A stretch of 64,000 bases of DNA from Candidatus Kouleothrix ribensis (GTDB lineage: Bacteria; Chloroflexota; Chloroflexia; Chloroflexales; Roseiflexaceae). This document shows positions 1 through 8,102 of the stretch, piece by piece. Position numbers and translations under genes: made by a program. The notes under the pieces are model-generated. The model was not told the origin of the DNA and searched no databases. It saw only the letters and a list, made by a program, of their open reading frames with translations. Where the stretch lies: assembly GCA_016722075.1 (NCBI GenBank), contig JADKGW010000001.1, positions 2,542,001 to 2,606,000 of the forward strand, read 5' to 3'. Each line of letters opens with the position of its first letter. Position 1 is the stretch's first letter.

Positions 1-1110
1 AACAACGACGGCCGGCCCGACGTGTGGACCAGCAACGCCAAGTTTACGCGCAGCAACGCGCTTGGGCCGCACGGCGGCAGCTACGCCGGTCGCTTCTTCG
101 CCAGCGATAACTCGGGCGTGACGATCAGCCAGAACGTGGGCAACCTGATCCCTGGCGTCGCATACAGCTTTAGCGCGTGGACGAACATCCCGGCCACGGC
201 CGACGCGTTCACGCTGCGCTACGAGCTGCGCTGGCTCAATGCCGGCGGCGGCACGATCAGCACCAGCGCGATTGCCACATTAAGCGCGGCGACCGCCGGC
301 TGGGTTCAGAGCACGCAGTCGCTTACGGCGCCGGCGAGCGCCGCCTCGGCGCAGGTGCGCATGATCGTCAGCAGCCTGAACGCCACGCTGTATGTCGATG
401 ATGTGTCGTTCGGCAATACGCCACCGCCGGCCGACACGACCGCGCCGGTGCTGGCCGGGCGCACACCGGCTAGTGGCGCGACTGGTGTAGCGGCCGGAGC
501 AAGCGTAAGCGTAACGTTTACCGAAGCAGTGGCAGGTGTGAGTGGCACGACCTTCACGCTGAGCGGGCCGGCCGGCCTGGTAGCTGCGACGGTGAGCTAC
601 AACTCCGCGAACAACACCGCCACGCTGACGCCGGCCGGCGCACTGACACAGGGTGCTACCTACACCGCCAACCTGGCCGCCGGGATCGCCGACCTGGCCG
701 GCAACCCGCTGGCGCCGCTGAGCTGGAGCTTCACGATCGCCGACACGACCGCGCCGACGGTCACCGAGCGCACGCCAGCGCCGGGCGCGATCGGCATCAG
801 CACCGCCACAAATGTGGTTGTGGTCTTCTCCGAGGCGCTCAACGCCGGCACGATCAACGCCAGCAGCGTCACGCTGAGCGGGCCAGGCGGGCCGGTGGCC
901 GCAACGGTGAGCTACAACCCGGCCACGCGGATGGTTACGCTCCAGCCGGCCGCCGCACTGGCACCAGGTGCGGCCTATGTCGTCACGCTCAGCAGTGCGA
1001 TTACCGACCTGGCCGGCAACCCGCTGGCGCCGTTGAGCTGGAGCTTCGGCACCAGCAGCGCGCCCGCGCCCCCCCCGCACACAATCTTTCTGCCGCTGGC
1101 CGCTGAGTAG
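1..1110 (+). CDS. Secreted Ig-like (SbsA/Big_5) repeat protein, 5' truncated
   Basis: The frame is open from base 1, so the true start lies outside the window; about 369 residues are visible. The first ~135 residues look like a beta-sandwich carbohydrate-binding module with a closing TLYVDDVSFG segment. Two similar ~105-residue Big_5/SbsA Ig-like domains follow, each opening with DTTAP and closing with DLAGNPLAPLSWSF. After a short proline linker the protein ends in HTIFLPLAAE, resembling the FLPL/YLPL tails I recall on many Chloroflexota exported proteins. It probably acts outside the cell as an adhesin or as the binding part of a larger enzyme. A perfect 12-bp hairpin lies 36 bases after the stop. 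The specific ligand cannot be told. Confidence 0.8.
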   Translation, partial: NNDGRPDVWTSNAKFTRSNALGPHGGSYAGRFFASDNSGVTISQNVGNLIPGVAYSFSAWTNIPATADAFTLRYELRWLNAGGGTISTSAIATLSAATAGWVQSTQSLTAPASAASAQVRMIVSSLNATLYVDDVSFGNTPPPADTTAPVLAGRTPASGATGVAAGASVSVTFTEAVAGVSGTTFTLSGPAGLVAATVSYNSANNTATLTPAGALTQGATYTANLAAGIADLAGNPLAPLSWSFTIADTTAPTVTERTPAPGAIGISTATNVVVVFSEALNAGTINASSVTLSGPGGPVAATVSYNPATRMVTLQPAAALAPGAAYVVTLSSAITDLAGNPLAPLSWSFGTSSAPAPPPHTIFLPLAAE

Positions 1111-1146
1111 GCAACCACCTGGCGAAACTGGATACGCCACCCCTTG

Positions 1147-1174
1147 CCCCCGCTCCCAGTGTTGGGAGCGGGGG
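1147..1174 (+). terminator. Terminator-like hairpin after Ig-like gene
   Basis: A perfect 12-bp GC-rich stem (1147-1158 with 1163-1174) around a GTGT loop is followed by ATTCTTGTT. It stands 36 bases downstream of the Ig-like protein stop, the expected place for a rho-independent terminator. The T-tract is weak. Confidence 0.7.
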
Positions 1175-1183
1175 ATTCTTGTT

Positions 1184-1222
1184 GGCGTTCTATGCGCTCG
1201 CTTCGCGAGCGCATAGAACGCC
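1184..1222. repeat. Perfect 18-bp-stem hairpin
   Basis: Bases 1184-1201 are exactly complementary to 1205-1222 with only a TTC loop. The inner part reads GCGCTCGCTTCGCGAGCGC. This is longer and more perfect than a terminator needs and has no T-tract; it starts 10 bases after the terminator hairpin. It looks like a REP-type palindrome or a remnant of a small mobile element. Confidence 0.65.
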
Positions 1223-1490
1223 ACAGGCTCGCCCCTAAACCCTGGCAAGGGATGGTTTTGGGGGTGAGATCGAAGGGCGTTGCAACCACCATGGCCATCA
1301 TAGATCTGCCGTTGCATCAAACCTCAACCTCTGCTACCATGGGTGTTCGCTGGAGCTGCGGGTGCTACCTACCCGCGGCTATTGCGCTACGGCGGCGTGC
1401 AATATGCGTGAGTCGCTGCGCGGCGATGCCAGGGCAGGCGCCGCACGTGATGCTGGCTCACTATTGTACGTGGCTACACAGGAGCCTGCC

Positions 1491-2495
1491 ATGAGTGAAC
1501 GCCCGCACGTGTACCTCACACGCCGCCTGCCGCAGGCCGCGCTCGACCTGCTGGCCCTGCATGTGCAGCTGGCCGTATGGCCGGGCGAGCTGCCGCCGCC
1601 GCGCGCCGTGCTGCTGAAAGAGCTGGCCAGGAGCGATGGCCTGCTGTGCCTGCCGGCCGATCGGCTCGACGCCGCCGCGCTTGAGTCCGCGCCGTACCTC
1701 CGGGCGGTGAGCACCTACGGCCTGGAGATCGAGCAGATCGACATGGCGGCGGCAACCCGGCGTGGCGTGCTGGTGACCAACACGCCCGATGTGCTGACCG
1801 AGACGGTAGCTGATTTTGCGTTTGCGCTGATCCTGGCTGCGGCCCGCCGCATCGTCGAGTGCGAGCAGTATGTCAAGGCCGGGCGCTGGCGGAGCTGGGG
1901 CCCCGAGCTGCTGCTTGGGCGAGATGTGTATGGCGCCACGCTCGGCATCGTTGGCATGGGCCGGGTGGGCCAGGCGCTGGCGCGCCGCGCGGCCGGCTTC
2001 GGCATGCGCATCGTGTATACCGGCCCGCGCCGCAAGCCCGAGGCTGAACGTGCCACCGGCGCGTGCTGGGCCGAGCTGCGCGAGCTGATCGCGCAGAGCG
2101 ACATCGTCTCGCTGCACTGCCCGCTGAACGACGAGACCTACCACCTGCTCGATCGCGATACGCTGGCGCTGCTGAAGCCCAATGCCATCCTGGTGAACAC
2201 CGCGCACGGCCTGCTGGTCGACACGCGCGCGCTGGCCGAGCTGCTGCGCACCCGGCCGATTATCGCCGCACTGGATGTGACCGACCCCGAGCCGCTGCCG
2301 GCCAATCACGCGCTGCTGAGCATGCTCAACGTGCTGGTGACACCGCATGTAGCCAGCGCAACGGCGCTGGCGCGCACGCGCATGGCGCTCATGGCCGCGC
2401 AGAACCTGGTGGCTGCGCTCGAGGGAGAGCGGCCGCCGTGCCTGGTGAATACCGAGCTGTGGGAGAGCCGCGTGATCGCGGTCGGGGCCAGTTAG
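1491..2495 (+). CDS. D-isomer-specific 2-hydroxyacid dehydrogenase family protein
   Basis: The 334-residue protein has the two-domain fold of NAD(P)-dependent 2-hydroxyacid dehydrogenases. The dinucleotide motif GIVGMGRVG is at residues 152-160 and the DVTDPEPLP segment at 262-270 resembles glyoxylate/hydroxypyruvate reductases. The catalytic His is kept in TPHVASAT (His286). The normally invariant Arg of the NTxRG motif is His239 (NTAHG), which should weaken or change catalysis. The start at 1491 is chosen because AGGAG lies at 1480-1484; the frame extends further upstream but that part is unlike the family. The gene stands alone between a terminator and ettA. The substrate is not determined. 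Confidence 0.85.
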   Translation: MSERPHVYLTRRLPQAALDLLALHVQLAVWPGELPPPRAVLLKELARSDGLLCLPADRLDAAALESAPYLRAVSTYGLEIEQIDMAAATRRGVLVTNTPDVLTETVADFAFALILAAARRIVECEQYVKAGRWRSWGPELLLGRDVYGATLGIVGMGRVGQALARRAAGFGMRIVYTGPRRKPEAERATGACWAELRELIAQSDIVSLHCPLNDETYHLLDRDTLALLKPNAILVNTAHGLLVDTRALAELLRTRPIIAALDVTDPEPLPANHALLSMLNVLVTPHVASATALARTRMALMAAQNLVAALEGERPPCLVNTELWESRVIAVGAS

Positions 2496-2702
2496 CCGAA
2501 CAGGCAATGCCCCATGCGGCCATGCACACACACCCGCGGCGCCCTGGGGCATGCGCGCCGAACGGTGCGGGCATGATGGCGCACAATAGCGCGAGCGATA
2601 CAACGCCCTGGCGGCATGCCGCAGTGCTCGGGGGGCGCGCAGCCAGCCAAAATCCGGTATCATAGAGCCTGATAATCACACAAGGAACCAGATCGATACC
2701 CT

Positions 2703-4376
2703 ATGACAGAGCCAAAAATCATCTTCTCCATGGTGCGCGTCAAGCGCATCTTCCCGCCCAACCGCGAGGTCATCCGCGATATCTCACTCTCGTTCTACTA
2801 CGGTGCCAAGATCGGCGTGCTCGGCCTGAACGGCGCAGGTAAGTCGACCCTCCTCAGGATCATCGCCGGCGCCGACACCGACTACATGGGCGAGGTGCTC
2901 ATGTCGCCGGGCGTCAGTGTAGGTATGCTCGCGCAAGAGCCGCAGCTCGACCAGAGCAAAACGGTGCTGCAGGTGGTCGAAGAGGCCGTGCAGCCAATCG
3001 TTGATCTGCTGGCACGCTACGAGGCGATCAACGAGCGCTTCGCCGACCCCAACGCCGATTTCGACGCGCTGATCGCCGAGCAGGCCGAGCTACAAGAGCA
3101 GCTCGATCGCGTCGATGCCTGGAACCTGGGCGGGCGGCTCGAGGTGGCCATGGATGCGCTGCGCTGCCCCGCCGGCGACACACCGATCAGCGTGCTCTCG
3201 GGCGGCGAGCGCCGGCGTGTGGCGCTGTGCCGGCTGCTGCTGACCGAGCCCGACATTCTGCTGCTCGACGAGCCAACCAACCACCTCGACGCCGAGTCGG
3301 TGCTGTGGCTCGAGCGGCACCTGCAGCAGTACAAGGGCACCGTGATCGCCGTGACCCACGACCGCTACTTCCTCGACAATGTGGCCGGCTGGATCCTGGA
3401 GCTGGATCGCGGCCACGGCATCCCCTGGAAGGGCAACTACTCGTCGTGGCTCGAGCAGAAGCAGCAGCGCCTGGCCCTGGAAGAGAAGGCCGACAGCAAG
3501 CGCCAGAAGACGCTCGAGCGCGAGCTGGAGTGGATTCGCATGTCGCCCAAGGCGCGAGTGGCCAAGGGCAAGGCGCGCGTCACTGCCTACGAGAACCTGC
3601 TGAACCAGGAGAGCGAGCAGCGCCGCGAGGGCCTCGAGATCTACATCCCGCCGGGGCCGCGGCTGGGTAACACCGTGATCGAGCTCAAGGGCGTCAGCAA
3701 GGCCTTTGGCGAGCGGCTGCTGCTCGACAACCTCGACCTCTCGATTCCGCCCGGTAGCATCGTGGGGGTCATCGGCCCGAACGGCGCCGGCAAGAGTACG
3801 CTGCTCAAGCTCATCGCCGGGATCGACCAGCCCGATAGCGGCAGCGTCACGATCGGCGAAACCGTGCAGCTGGCGTATGTTGAGCAGCTGCGCGACTCGC
3901 TCGATAGCGAGAAGAGCGTGTGGGAAGAGATCGCGGAGAAAAACGAGATCCTGGTGCTCGGCAACCGCAAGCTGGCATCACGCGCGTATGTATCCAGCTT
4001 CAACTTCATCGGCGCCGACCAGCAGAAGAAAGTTGGCGTACTTTCCGGCGGCGAGCGCAACCGCGTGCTGCTGGCCAAGATGCTCAAGCAGGGCGCGAAT
4101 GTGATCATGCTCGACGAGCCGACCAACGACCTCGACGTGAACACGCTGCGCGCACTCGAAGAGGCGCTCGAGGCCTTCGCCGGCTGTGCGATCGTCGTCA
4201 GCCACGATCGCTGGTTCCTCGACCGGGTGGCCACGCATATTCTCGCGTTCGAGGGCGAGAGCCAGCTGCGCTGGCATATCGGCAACTTTGCCGACTACGA
4301 AGAGGATCGCCGTAAGCGCCTGGGCAAAGACGCCGACACACCGCACCGCATCACCTATCGCAAGCTGCACCGCTAG
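2703..4376 (+). CDS. ettA: Energy-dependent translational throttle protein EttA (ABC-F ATPase)
   Basis: The 557-residue protein contains two ABC ATPase domains and no membrane segments, the layout of the ABC-F family, and matches the length of EttA. Domain one carries GLNGAGKST (41-49), LSGGERRR and ILLLDEPTNHLD; domain two carries GPNGAGKST, LSGGERNR and IMLDEPTNDLD. Between them is the charged linker of about 80 residues expected to reach into the ribosomal E site near the P-site tRNA. EttA gates the first elongation step according to energy state. The C-terminal DTPHRITYRKLHR resembles the EttA ending rather than that of Uup or antibiotic-resistance ABC-F proteins. A palindromic hairpin follows the gene. 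Confidence 0.93.
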   Translation: MTEPKIIFSMVRVKRIFPPNREVIRDISLSFYYGAKIGVLGLNGAGKSTLLRIIAGADTDYMGEVLMSPGVSVGMLAQEPQLDQSKTVLQVVEEAVQPIVDLLARYEAINERFADPNADFDALIAEQAELQEQLDRVDAWNLGGRLEVAMDALRCPAGDTPISVLSGGERRRVALCRLLLTEPDILLLDEPTNHLDAESVLWLERHLQQYKGTVIAVTHDRYFLDNVAGWILELDRGHGIPWKGNYSSWLEQKQQRLALEEKADSKRQKTLERELEWIRMSPKARVAKGKARVTAYENLLNQESEQRREGLEIYIPPGPRLGNTVIELKGVSKAFGERLLLDNLDLSIPPGSIVGVIGPNGAGKSTLLKLIAGIDQPDSGSVTIGETVQLAYVEQLRDSLDSEKSVWEEIAEKNEILVLGNRKLASRAYVSSFNFIGADQQKKVGVLSGGERNRVLLAKMLKQGANVIMLDEPTNDLDVNTLRALEEALEAFAGCAIVVSHDRWFLDRVATHILAFEGESQLRWHIGNFADYEEDRRKRLGKDADTPHRITYRKLHR

Positions 4377-4395
4377 CCTGGCCTGTGCGCTACAA

Positions 4396-4423
4396 CTCCG
4401 CTCCCGGCCGGCCGGGAGCGGGG
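4396..4423 (+). terminator. Palindromic hairpin after ettA
   Basis: A perfect 24-base palindrome (4398-4421, CCGCTCCCGG arms) extends by a G-U and a C-G pair. It lies 20 bases after the ettA stop. There is no T-tract, so it may act as an RNA 3'-end stabiliser or a weak terminator. Confidence 0.55.
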
Positions 4424-4534
4424 TGGCCTAGCGCCCTCATAATCTCCACACCCTTTCTTAACAATCCCTGAAGAACTTCCTGCTATGCTAGAAGCATCTT
4501 GAAGCGTGCATCGCATCAGCGTGAGGCAGGAACA

Positions 4535-5050
4535 ATGCAGGCACGGCCACGGGCGCTCAATCGCAACAAGCTCAATCTGGCGATCGACAGCGTGATCTTC
4601 GCCGCGTTTCTGGTGGCGATGGCACCGCGCTTCAGCGGCATCGCCATCCACGAATGGCTCAGCATCGCCTTTGGCGCGGCGATCATCACGCATTTACTGC
4701 TGCACTGGCAGTGGATCGTGCAGATCACCAGGCGCTTGTTTGGCAAGGTGCAAGGCTCGGCCCGGCTGAACTACCTGCTGAACGCGCTGCTGTTTATCGA
4801 CATGACCATCGTTATCTTCACCGGCCTGCTGATCTCCGAAGCAGCGCTGCCGCAGCTCGGCATCACGCTTGCGCCCGGCTTTGCGTGGCGCCGGCTGCAC
4901 GGGCTATCGGCTGATCTAGCGGTGTTCCTGAGCGGGCTGCATATCGCACTGCACTGGCAGTGGATCGTTGGCATGATCCGGCGCTTTGTAACGGCGCCCG
5001 CAGCGCCGCAGCGCGGGATCGCGGCTCAGCCGCCACGCAGGGAGGGCTAA
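4535..5050 (+). CDS. DUF4405-type membrane cytochrome-like protein
   Basis: The 171-residue protein has about four hydrophobic segments arranged as a duplication. Each half ends in the same motif, LLHWQWIV near residue 60 and ALHWQWIV near residue 147, with additional His residues (HEW, HGLSADL). This His pattern is typical of small b-type cytochromes related to DUF4405, the flavinylation-associated cytochrome family, so haem binding in the membrane is expected. The ATG at 4535 is preferred over the upstream TTG at 4499 because GGCAGGA lies just before it. One base separates it from the next gene, which very likely shares its transcript. The electron donor and acceptor are unknown. Confidence 0.7.
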   Translation: MQARPRALNRNKLNLAIDSVIFAAFLVAMAPRFSGIAIHEWLSIAFGAAIITHLLLHWQWIVQITRRLFGKVQGSARLNYLLNALLFIDMTIVIFTGLLISEAALPQLGITLAPGFAWRRLHGLSADLAVFLSGLHIALHWQWIVGMIRRFVTAPAAPQRGIAAQPPRREG

Positions 5051-5051
5051 C

Positions 5052-5399
5052 ATGAAGCTGATTGGTCGCACACTGGTGATTCTTACCGCCGCCATGCTGG
5101 TGGTTGGCGCAACATGGGCGCTGGTTGGCGCCGGCTTCGGCGGCGGCGCGCCCGGCGACGCTCGCGAGCGCAGGGCCTTCGAGCAGCGGCCGGCTGGGCA
5201 GACTGGTGCCGGGCGCGAGCGGCCGGGCGGCTTCGAGCGCGAAGGCGGGCGTGGCCCCAGCCTGTTCGGCGCCGGCGAGATCGTCAAAGATCTGGTGATC
5301 ATCGCGGTGATCGTGGCGATTGTGTCGCTGATCAAGCGCGCTCTGCCGCGCCGCCGCGCGCGCTTCGTGCCACAGCGTGGGGCGCCGCCACCCGAGTAG
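5052..5399 (+). CDS. Small two-helix membrane protein
   Basis: This 115-residue protein starts one base after the preceding stop, with GGAGGG just before its ATG. It has an N-terminal hydrophobic segment (about residues 5-27), a Gly/Arg/Glu-rich hydrophilic stretch, and a second membrane segment (LVIIAVIVAIVSLI, about 80-95) followed by a basic tail. No family is recognised. Its tight coupling to the cytochrome-like gene suggests it is a partner or assembly subunit of that protein. Confidence 0.7.
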   Translation: MKLIGRTLVILTAAMLVVGATWALVGAGFGGGAPGDARERRAFEQRPAGQTGAGRERPGGFEREGGRGPSLFGAGEIVKDLVIIAVIVAIVSLIKRALPRRRARFVPQRGAPPPE

Positions 5400-5562
5400 C
5401 GCTTGCCTTTCGGGCCGCCTGGCTCGATAATAGTGCCGTTGGGTGGCTGCGGCGCCGCGCGCCTGTACATGATTGGGGCGGCCGCCGAGCCATACCGCCA
5501 CGATTCTATACAGCCGGTTCCGGCGCTATGCACTGAAACCGGCCTCTATGGAAAGCACCACT

Positions 5563-6261
5563 ATGGCACAGACGATCCTGCTTGTCGACGACGAGGCCAA
5601 GCTGCGCGATATGCTGCGCGTCTACTTCGAGCAAGAAGGCTACCGGGTAGTCGAGGCCGGCCACGGCCGCGAGGCGCTGTATGTGGCGCGCGTCGAGAAG
5701 CCCGACCTGATCATTCTCGACCTGATGATGCCCGAGATGGGCGGCTATGATTTCATGCGCGCGTTCAGCAAAGAGGCCGAGACGCCAGTGATCATGCTGA
5801 CGGCCAAGGTCGAAGATCAAGACACCATCCTGGGGCTCGAGCTCGGCGCCGACGATTACGTGACCAAGCCGTTCAATGTGCGCGAGCTGGTCGCGCGCGT
5901 GCGGGCGGTGCTGCGCCGCGCTCAGAAGGCTGCGGTCGAGCCCGACATCCTGCGCGCGGCTGATATTGTGCTCGACCGCGCCGGCTGTACCGTCAAAGTC
6001 GGCGAGCGTTATGTCGATCTGACGCCCTCGGAGTTCGAGATTCTCACCACGCTGATCGCCGCGCCGGGCCAGGTGTTCTCGCGCCTCGATTTGCTCGATC
6101 GCATGTCGGGCCAGGCGTTCGAGGGCTACGAGCGCACGATTGATGTACATATTCGCAATCTGCGCACCAAGATCGAAGCCGATCCCCGCCACCCGGTGTA
6201 TGTCGAGACGGTCTACGGCATGGGCTATCGTTTCGCCCCGCAGAAGCCAGCAGGCGGCTAG
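5563..6261 (+). CDS. OmpR-family two-component response regulator
   Basis: The 232-residue protein has a receiver domain with DDE acidic residues near the N terminus, the phospho-acceptor Asp in LIILDLMMPEMGG, the conserved Thr in MLTAK and Lys in YVTKPF. A winged-helix DNA-binding domain with VDLTPSEFEILTTL and the ending VYGMGYRF follows. The start at 5563 is chosen because GGAAAG sits about seven bases upstream and translation opens directly with the receiver; 5548 is an alternative. No histidine kinase is adjacent, so the partner lies elsewhere; the only kinase of this type in the window is at 13789-14994. The next gene starts 10 bases downstream. Confidence 0.92.
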   Translation: MAQTILLVDDEAKLRDMLRVYFEQEGYRVVEAGHGREALYVARVEKPDLIILDLMMPEMGGYDFMRAFSKEAETPVIMLTAKVEDQDTILGLELGADDYVTKPFNVRELVARVRAVLRRAQKAAVEPDILRAADIVLDRAGCTVKVGERYVDLTPSEFEILTTLIAAPGQVFSRLDLLDRMSGQAFEGYERTIDVHIRNLRTKIEADPRHPVYVETVYGMGYRFAPQKPAGG

Positions 6262-6271
6262 TATATATGCT

Positions 6272-7198
6272 ATGGAACTGAACGCCACATTCTACGATCT
6301 GTGTATGGACGCGGCCGGCGCAATCTACGCGGCTATGGGCACGGCCCAGGCGCGCGGCGAGCCACCGCCCGAGCCGCCGCAGATTTTGCAGCTGCGCGCC
6401 GGCCTGGCCGAGAGTGTCGGCTGGTTTCTGGTGCAGGCCGGCGAGTTCGACCCCGAGCCGCTGACGGTCGCCGCTCTGCGTGTGCGCGATGTGTATGCGG
6501 CCGAGCCGATCGTGCGGGCGCTACTCGAGATCATGGCCAGCGAGCGCTGGTTCGATCGCGACGAGCACGGCGCATACCACCTGACCGTGCTTGGGCGCGA
6601 GCTGCTGCTGCACCGACGCGCGCAGCGCCGCGCGCTGGTGGCCAGCCTGATGCCACTGCCCGCCGACGACCTGGCTCGCCTGGCGCTGCTGCTCGAGCGG
6701 CTGATCGACGCCAGCCTGGCTTGCCCAAACCCGCCAGGCTGCTGGTGCCTGGTACACTCGCGCCGCCGTGCGCCCGAACTCCCCGCGCCGCCGATCGTGC
6801 GGATCGCGCAGTACTTCGACGATCTCAATGCCTTCCGCGACGACGCGCACATGGCCGCCTGGCAGCCGTACGGCGTCGCTGGGTATGAATGGGAGGCGTT
6901 CGCCCTGGTATGCGCAGGTACGGCGCGCACGGCGGCGCAACTGTTCGAGCAGCTGGCCCACCGCGGCTATACGCGCGCCGAGTATGGCGCGGCGCTCGAG
7001 CGGCTGGCCCAGCGTGGCTGGCTGGCCCAGCGCGACAGCCAGTATCACCCCACCACAGCCGGCCTGGCGGCGCACGCCGAGGCCGAGCAGCGAACCAACC
7101 ACTACTTCTTTAGGCCATGGGGCTGCCTGGACGCGTATGCGATCGACGAGCTGGAGCGGCTGCTGGTGCGGCTGCGCGACAGTGCGCCAGAGCACTGA
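6272..7198 (+). CDS. Winged-helix domain protein of unknown function
   Basis: The 308-residue protein has no signal peptide or membrane segment. Two regions resemble winged helix-turn-helix units: one around residues 65-115 (FDRDEHGAYHLTVLGRELLL) and one near 215-275 (TAAQLFEQLAHRGYTRAEY to GWLAQRDSQYHPTTAG). The pattern resembles the SCO6745-like family of paired winged-helix proteins, but I am not certain of that. Its 10-base distance from the response-regulator stop suggests co-transcription. It could be a regulator responding to a small ligand; nothing in the sequence fixes the target. Confidence 0.65.
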   Translation: MELNATFYDLCMDAAGAIYAAMGTAQARGEPPPEPPQILQLRAGLAESVGWFLVQAGEFDPEPLTVAALRVRDVYAAEPIVRALLEIMASERWFDRDEHGAYHLTVLGRELLLHRRAQRRALVASLMPLPADDLARLALLLERLIDASLACPNPPGCWCLVHSRRRAPELPAPPIVRIAQYFDDLNAFRDDAHMAAWQPYGVAGYEWEAFALVCAGTARTAAQLFEQLAHRGYTRAEYGAALERLAQRGWLAQRDSQYHPTTAGLAAHAEAEQRTNHYFFRPWGCLDAYAIDELERLLVRLRDSAPEH

Positions 7199-7262
7199 AC
7201 CGGGGGCACCTGCACAGGTCGAATATTCATATTGCGCTGCGCAGCGCGCACCCGAGCCCTAG

Positions 7263-8102
7263 CTAGGCAGATGGCGGCACTCCAACCTCGGTCGGCGTCT
7301 CGGTCGGTGGTGGCGGCAGCTCGGTCGGCGTCTCCGTCGGCGGCGGCGGCGTCTCCGTCGGCGTCTCGGTCGGCGGCGGCGGCGTCTCAGTCGGCGTCTC
7401 GGTCGGCGGCGGCGGCGGCTCGGTCGGCGGCTCGGTCGGCGGCGGCGGCTCGGTCGGCGTCTCCGTCGGCGGCGGCGGCAGCTCGGTCGGCGTCTCCGTC
7501 GGCGGCACACTGGTGGGCCAGGGCGTGGCCGTGTGGGTTGGGCGAGGCGTGGCGGTATTGCTAGGCCTGGGCGTTGCGGTTGGCAACGGTGTGCGTGTGG
7601 GCACGTGCGTGGGCGTGTGCGTCGGCACACGCGTAGCGCGCGGGCCGTGCGGGTTGGGATCGATGGCCGGCCCAGGCGACGACACCGGCGGGTTCGGGCT
7701 GGTCGGCCCCGGCCCGACCGGCAGCAGCACAATCGCGCTGGTTGGGCCGGGCGTGGCTGGTGGCAGGCGCACGGCAACCGGCGTGGCTGTACGCGATGGC
7801 CGCGGCTCCGCGACGATCGTGGGCGTAGAGAGGAACAGGCTGAGCAGCGGCGCCTGCTCTTGCTCGGCGATCAGGTCGCGCACAGTATCGGAGATCACCG
7901 CGCTGTCGACGGGCGCGATCGGGGCGGCCTGCGCCAGGCGCAGCTCGGCGCTATAGTCGGCACTCACGCGCAGCGATCGGTCGTCGAACATAAACACGCG
8001 CGTCTCGAAGGCCTGGCCCATCACCACCAACCCACACACAAACGCCAGGCCGAGCATCGACAGCCAGATCAGCGGGCTAAACCAGCTGGCCTCATGCCGC
8101 AT
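7263..8102 (-). CDS. Membrane-anchored Pro/Thr-rich repeat protein
   Basis: The 279-residue protein has one N-terminal membrane segment (WLSMLGLAFVCGLVVMG), a ~70-residue globular part, then a long region rich in Pro and Thr. The last ~75 residues are tandem variants of PPPPTETPTE. Such a segment would be extended and could span the cell wall or be glycosylated. Its start overlaps the end of the upstream cyclase gene by 11 bases, so the two are probably translated together and the protein may partner the cyclase. The repeat DNA (about 7280-7510) is simple-sequence-like and likely variable in copy number. Confidence 0.75.
   Translation of the reverse strand: MRHEASWFSPLIWLSMLGLAFVCGLVVMGQAFETRVFMFDDRSLRVSADYSAELRLAQAAPIAPVDSAVISDTVRDLIAEQEQAPLLSLFLSTPTIVAEPRPSRTATPVAVRLPPATPGPTSAIVLLPVGPGPTSPNPPVSSPGPAIDPNPHGPRATRVPTHTPTHVPTRTPLPTATPRPSNTATPRPTHTATPWPTSVPPTETPTELPPPPTETPTEPPPPTEPPTEPPPPPTETPTETPPPPTETPTETPPPPTETPTELPPPPTETPTEVGVPPSA
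7280..7510 (-). repeat. In-frame degenerate repeats coding PPPPTETPTE units
   Basis: The DNA is a run of GGCGGCGGCGGC and GTCTCGGTCGGC-like units in varying order, encoding the C-terminal PPPPTETPTE repeats. Periodicity is about 30 bases with some shorter units, so replication slippage would change the length in frame. Confidence 0.8.

Larger units (their letters stand above)
1111..1490. other. Intergenic region with two hairpins
   Basis: This stretch separates the Ig-like gene from the dehydrogenase. It holds a terminator-like hairpin (1147-1174) and a longer perfect hairpin (1184-1222), both listed separately. I see no convincing coding sequence or clear promoter in the remainder. The dehydrogenase frame is open upstream from 1362, but the good ribosome site at 1480-1484 argues against that longer form. 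Confidence 0.6.

Noticed and set aside
280..1320. Long antisense reading frame opposite the Ig-like gene
   Set aside because: It is the complement of a well supported gene, is Arg/Gly/Ala-rich with no domain, and runs through the terminator hairpin. GC-rich DNA gives many such frames.
1461..2663. 400-codon antisense frame opposite the 2-hydroxyacid dehydrogenase
   Set aside because: It mirrors codon positions of the dehydrogenase, has no ribosome site or recognised domain.
7280..7510. CRISPR-like or intergenic tandem repeat
   Set aside because: The repeats are in frame within a membrane protein gene and encode PPPPTETPTE.
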